Shown: in pieces, positions 62,155 through 64,000 of the stretch | Layout: each line of letters begins with the position of its first letter | Position numbering within the stretch: the first letter of the stretch is position 1 | Assembly (NCBI RefSeq): GCF_003324165.1 | Contig: NW_025407877.1 | Location: 87,024-151,023 of the forward strand | Direction: 5' to 3' | Source: Naegleria lovaniensis | Lineage: Eukaryota > Heterolobosea > Eutetramitea > Acrasida > Naegleriidae | Length of the DNA stretch: 64,000 bases | Notes under the pieces: generated by a model | Database searches by the model: none | Told to the model about the DNA's origin: nothing | What the model saw: the letters and a program-made list of their open reading frames with translations, nothing else | Position numbers and translations under genes: made by a program

Positions 62155-63987
62155 TCACCATTCCTCAAAGGGTTGATCAAGGACCAACCATTGATAATAG
62201 AACAAGGAAACATTGTCGTCAAAATTCAAATCATTGTCCCACATAGAGTAAAATCTAAGCCTTGGTCGAACGGCTAAAATTCTGTTCATCGACAATACCT
62301 CCCCATCCAAAAAACACAAATTTGGCCAAATTTTGATATTGCTTAAAACAGTATCCAAGATCTCGCCATGCGGATTGGTTGAAACTTTTTTTTGCTTTGT
62401 TGTTGAGTAAAATTCGAGATGTGTCACACATGGATAAATATCCACAGCCAATTTTTCAATAATTGCCACAATGATTTCTGGTGAAATTTGTCGACCAACA
62501 GTAATGCTCAGCTTTTTAAGGCTGTGATTGGGCTGTAATTGATTTAGCACATTTTGGCTCACAAATTCATCATTAATCTTCATGCGCAAGGAAGTAAGAT
62601 TTTTAGGCAGAATTGGTGCTAAATGGTTTACCGTAAAGCCTACATCTAAATCAGTAAGAGTATCGGAAAAGAGTTGGACTACTTTTTTCTTATCATCCAT
62701 GCTCACGTCAATATCCAAAAGATCTCCCAAATATTTCAAATGAGGAGCCACAGATCGGAGAGTGGTAACAAATTTGTCAAATTCCTCACTTGTGTTGAAG
62801 GAGTATTCCTTGCTTCCAAAATCAATGCATTCAAGTTTGGAAAGAGTTCCACCTCCAAAATGAATATCCTTTTCTAGGGGAACTGGTTGGTCATACGAAC
62901 CTCGAGTGATATTAAAATATTTCAATTGTGAAAACTCGCCAATTTTTTTAAAAATCTCACCTCGAATGTTACTGCAAGGATGAAACGACACATATTCAAG
63001 TTGGGGTAATAGCTTCAAAAATTCATATAAACCCTCGTCTGTGACCTGTAGTTCTGATGAACAGTCATCGTTGCATAAAATTTGGATTTTCTTGAGGTTA
63101 GGGCACAATTTTGCAAGCTGGATAATAAACGAGTTATAAATGTCACTATTAAAAGTGTAATACAACTCTTCCAAGCGTGGGCAAATTGTTAAAATGTCAA
63201 ACATAAATTTTTCAGCTTCATCGTAGTAATATGGTGCATTCAATGTCAAAGATTTAAGGGTCTCAAATACTGGAATAAATATATGACCCTCTTGCTTATT
63301 AAAAAATTCATCTTCTTCTTCCTCGATGCGGGGTGGCTTTCCACGTCGACTTTGAGACTCTGAAATGCACAAATCTAATTTTTCAAGTTCACAACATTTT
63401 GTCAAGATTCTAAACAGATGCTCTCTTCTGAGTTCCACGTTTTGGAATGATAATTCTTTCAGCCCAAAACCAATAGGAACTGATTTTGTTTCAATTTCCT
63501 TAAATGAAGTATCATGGTCAGAACTATTCTTCTCCAAATCATTGTTCATTTTCCACACCATTGTTTTAACAACCTTTGTCGAGTTCTCATGACATGCTTT
63601 GCGAATATTCAAAATTTCATAAATCTTGGTTGAATTGCAAATGCTACCAAACTCAAATCTTTTCGATAATTCACATAGAGAACCATCACGCTCCGCAATT
63701 TCATTCACAACTTGTCTCACGAGGTTGATGTTTTCAAGTGTGATGAAAAGACGTTTGGCACCTCTCACTGCTCGCGTAAGTGCCCAACCCGAAATTTGAT
63801 CATCCTCATCCTCATCATTCATACTACTACTACTACTGCTACTACTACTACTCTCTCCTGAATCCGAATCATCCTCAATAGAGTTCATCTCCATAGTAGG
63901 ACCTTGAATAGCATACTTGGAGAATTTTTCCTTAACCACCGAACAAATCCAGCATGAATAACACCATTTGGAACAAAGGCTTATCAT
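62155..63987 (-). CDS. Leucine-rich-repeat protein at right edge
   Basis: A minus-strand ORF of 610 residues from the ATG at 63987. The frame is open to the window edge, so upstream exons may be missing. A second Met (MEMNSIEDD) 31 codons later precedes a run of ten Ser and an acidic patch and could be the real start. From about residue 170 on, irregular leucine-rich repeats of ~25-30 residues appear (FGLKELSFQNVELRREHLFR, LEELYYTFNSDIYNSFIIQL, LEYVSFHPCSNIRGEIFKKI, LTSLRMKINDEFVSQNVLNQ), of the RNI/FBXL type. No clear F-box is seen. Likely a protein-interaction adaptor. Confidence 0.75.
   Translation of the reverse strand: MISLCSKWCYSCWICSVVKEKFSKYAIQGPTMEMNSIEDDSDSGESSSSSSSSSSMNDEDEDDQISGWALTRAVRGAKRLFITLENINLVRQVVNEIAERDGSLCELSKRFEFGSICNSTKIYEILNIRKACHENSTKVVKTMVWKMNNDLEKNSSDHDTSFKEIETKSVPIGFGLKELSFQNVELRREHLFRILTKCCELEKLDLCISESQSRRGKPPRIEEEEDEFFNKQEGHIFIPVFETLKSLTLNAPYYYDEAEKFMFDILTICPRLEELYYTFNSDIYNSFIIQLAKLCPNLKKIQILCNDDCSSELQVTDEGLYEFLKLLPQLEYVSFHPCSNIRGEIFKKIGEFSQLKYFNITRGSYDQPVPLEKDIHFGGGTLSKLECIDFGSKEYSFNTSEEFDKFVTTLRSVAPHLKYLGDLLDIDVSMDDKKKVVQLFSDTLTDLDVGFTVNHLAPILPKNLTSLRMKINDEFVSQNVLNQLQPNHSLKKLSITVGRQISPEIIVAIIEKLAVDIYPCVTHLEFYSTTKQKKVSTNPHGEILDTVLSNIKIWPNLCFLDGEVLSMNRILAVRPRLRFYSMWDNDLNFDDNVSLFYYQWLVLDQPFEEW
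63820..63852 (+). repeat. Trinucleotide (ACT) microsatellite encoding poly-Ser
   Basis: ACT/GCT triplets on the plus strand encode a ten-residue Ser run in the LRR gene on the minus strand. Its length is likely variable. Confidence 0.75.
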
Positions 63988-64000
63988 GAGTATCTGACCC

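Noticed and set aside
63820-63852. Short trinucleotide array considered as a CRISPR-like or satellite repeat
   Set aside because: It is a simple Ser-codon microsatellite within a coding region; there are no spacers.

Overview
The window is AT-rich nuclear DNA of a protist and most resembles a heterolobosean amoeboflagellate of the Naegleria type. This rests on several signs. Genes are dense, on both strands, and have one to four exons. Introns are short (52-384 nt), usually GTAAGT or GTATGT...AG. Start codons very often sit directly behind a run of A (AAAAAAATG). Proteins are rich in Asn, Gln and Ser runs, and there is one nuclear-type tRNA-Asp. The families present (RWP-RK, RBR ligase, 7TM-RGS receptor, AP-4, WDR6, TGS1, actin-related protein, AAAP transporter) are eukaryotic. 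The genus is inferred, not proven. Wherever a gene was spliced here, the joins were chosen so that donor, acceptor and reading frame agree.

Layout. 0-9 kb: a partial gene of unknown function at the left edge, an RWP-RK transcription factor (minus), a multi-pass membrane alpha/beta-hydrolase, a small membrane protein and a three-exon amino-acid transporter. 9-16.7 kb: a membrane-anchored subtilisin-like protease, a RING/TRAF-type protein, and an RBR ubiquitin-ligase gene broken by about six frameshifts. The last two lie between two copies of a ~140 bp dispersed repeat and are followed by a tiny SPEC3/Stum-type membrane protein. 16.9-26.3 kb: a divergent actin-related protein, an ependymin-like secreted protein, a large secreted protein of unknown function, a probable mitochondrial coiled-coil protein, an acidic hypothetical protein, and a renin-receptor (ATP6AP2)-like V-ATPase accessory protein.

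26.4-36 kb: tRNA-Asp(GUC), a WDR6-like protein, an F-box/LRR protein, and a secreted protein with two VWD-like modules and a tail of about 420 residues made almost entirely of Arg and Lys. 36-45 kb: an ORF joining a small secreted domain to a complete 7TM-RGS receptor, a DUF2207-like membrane protein, and a head-to-head pair of TGS1-type methyltransferase paralogues whose start codons are about 30 bp apart. One of the pair has lost the catalytic motif. 45-64 kb: a TKL-like kinase fused to a right-handed beta-helix, a four-pass protein ending in a bacterial-type PH-like domain, a coiled-coil protein, an RCC1 protein that stops at the start of a BTB-like segment, AP-4 mu, several broken ORFs (56.6-60.1 kb), a PH-domain-like protein, and an LRR protein at the right edge.

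There is no operon logic. Themes that recur are ubiquitin and F-box signalling, endolysosomal function (AP-4, V-ATPase accessory protein, AAAP transporter, subtilase) and RNA modification (WDR6, TGS1). The most unusual objects are the polycationic VWD protein, the kinase/beta-helix fusion, the TGS1 enzyme/pseudoenzyme pair, and the decayed RBR gene between repeats.
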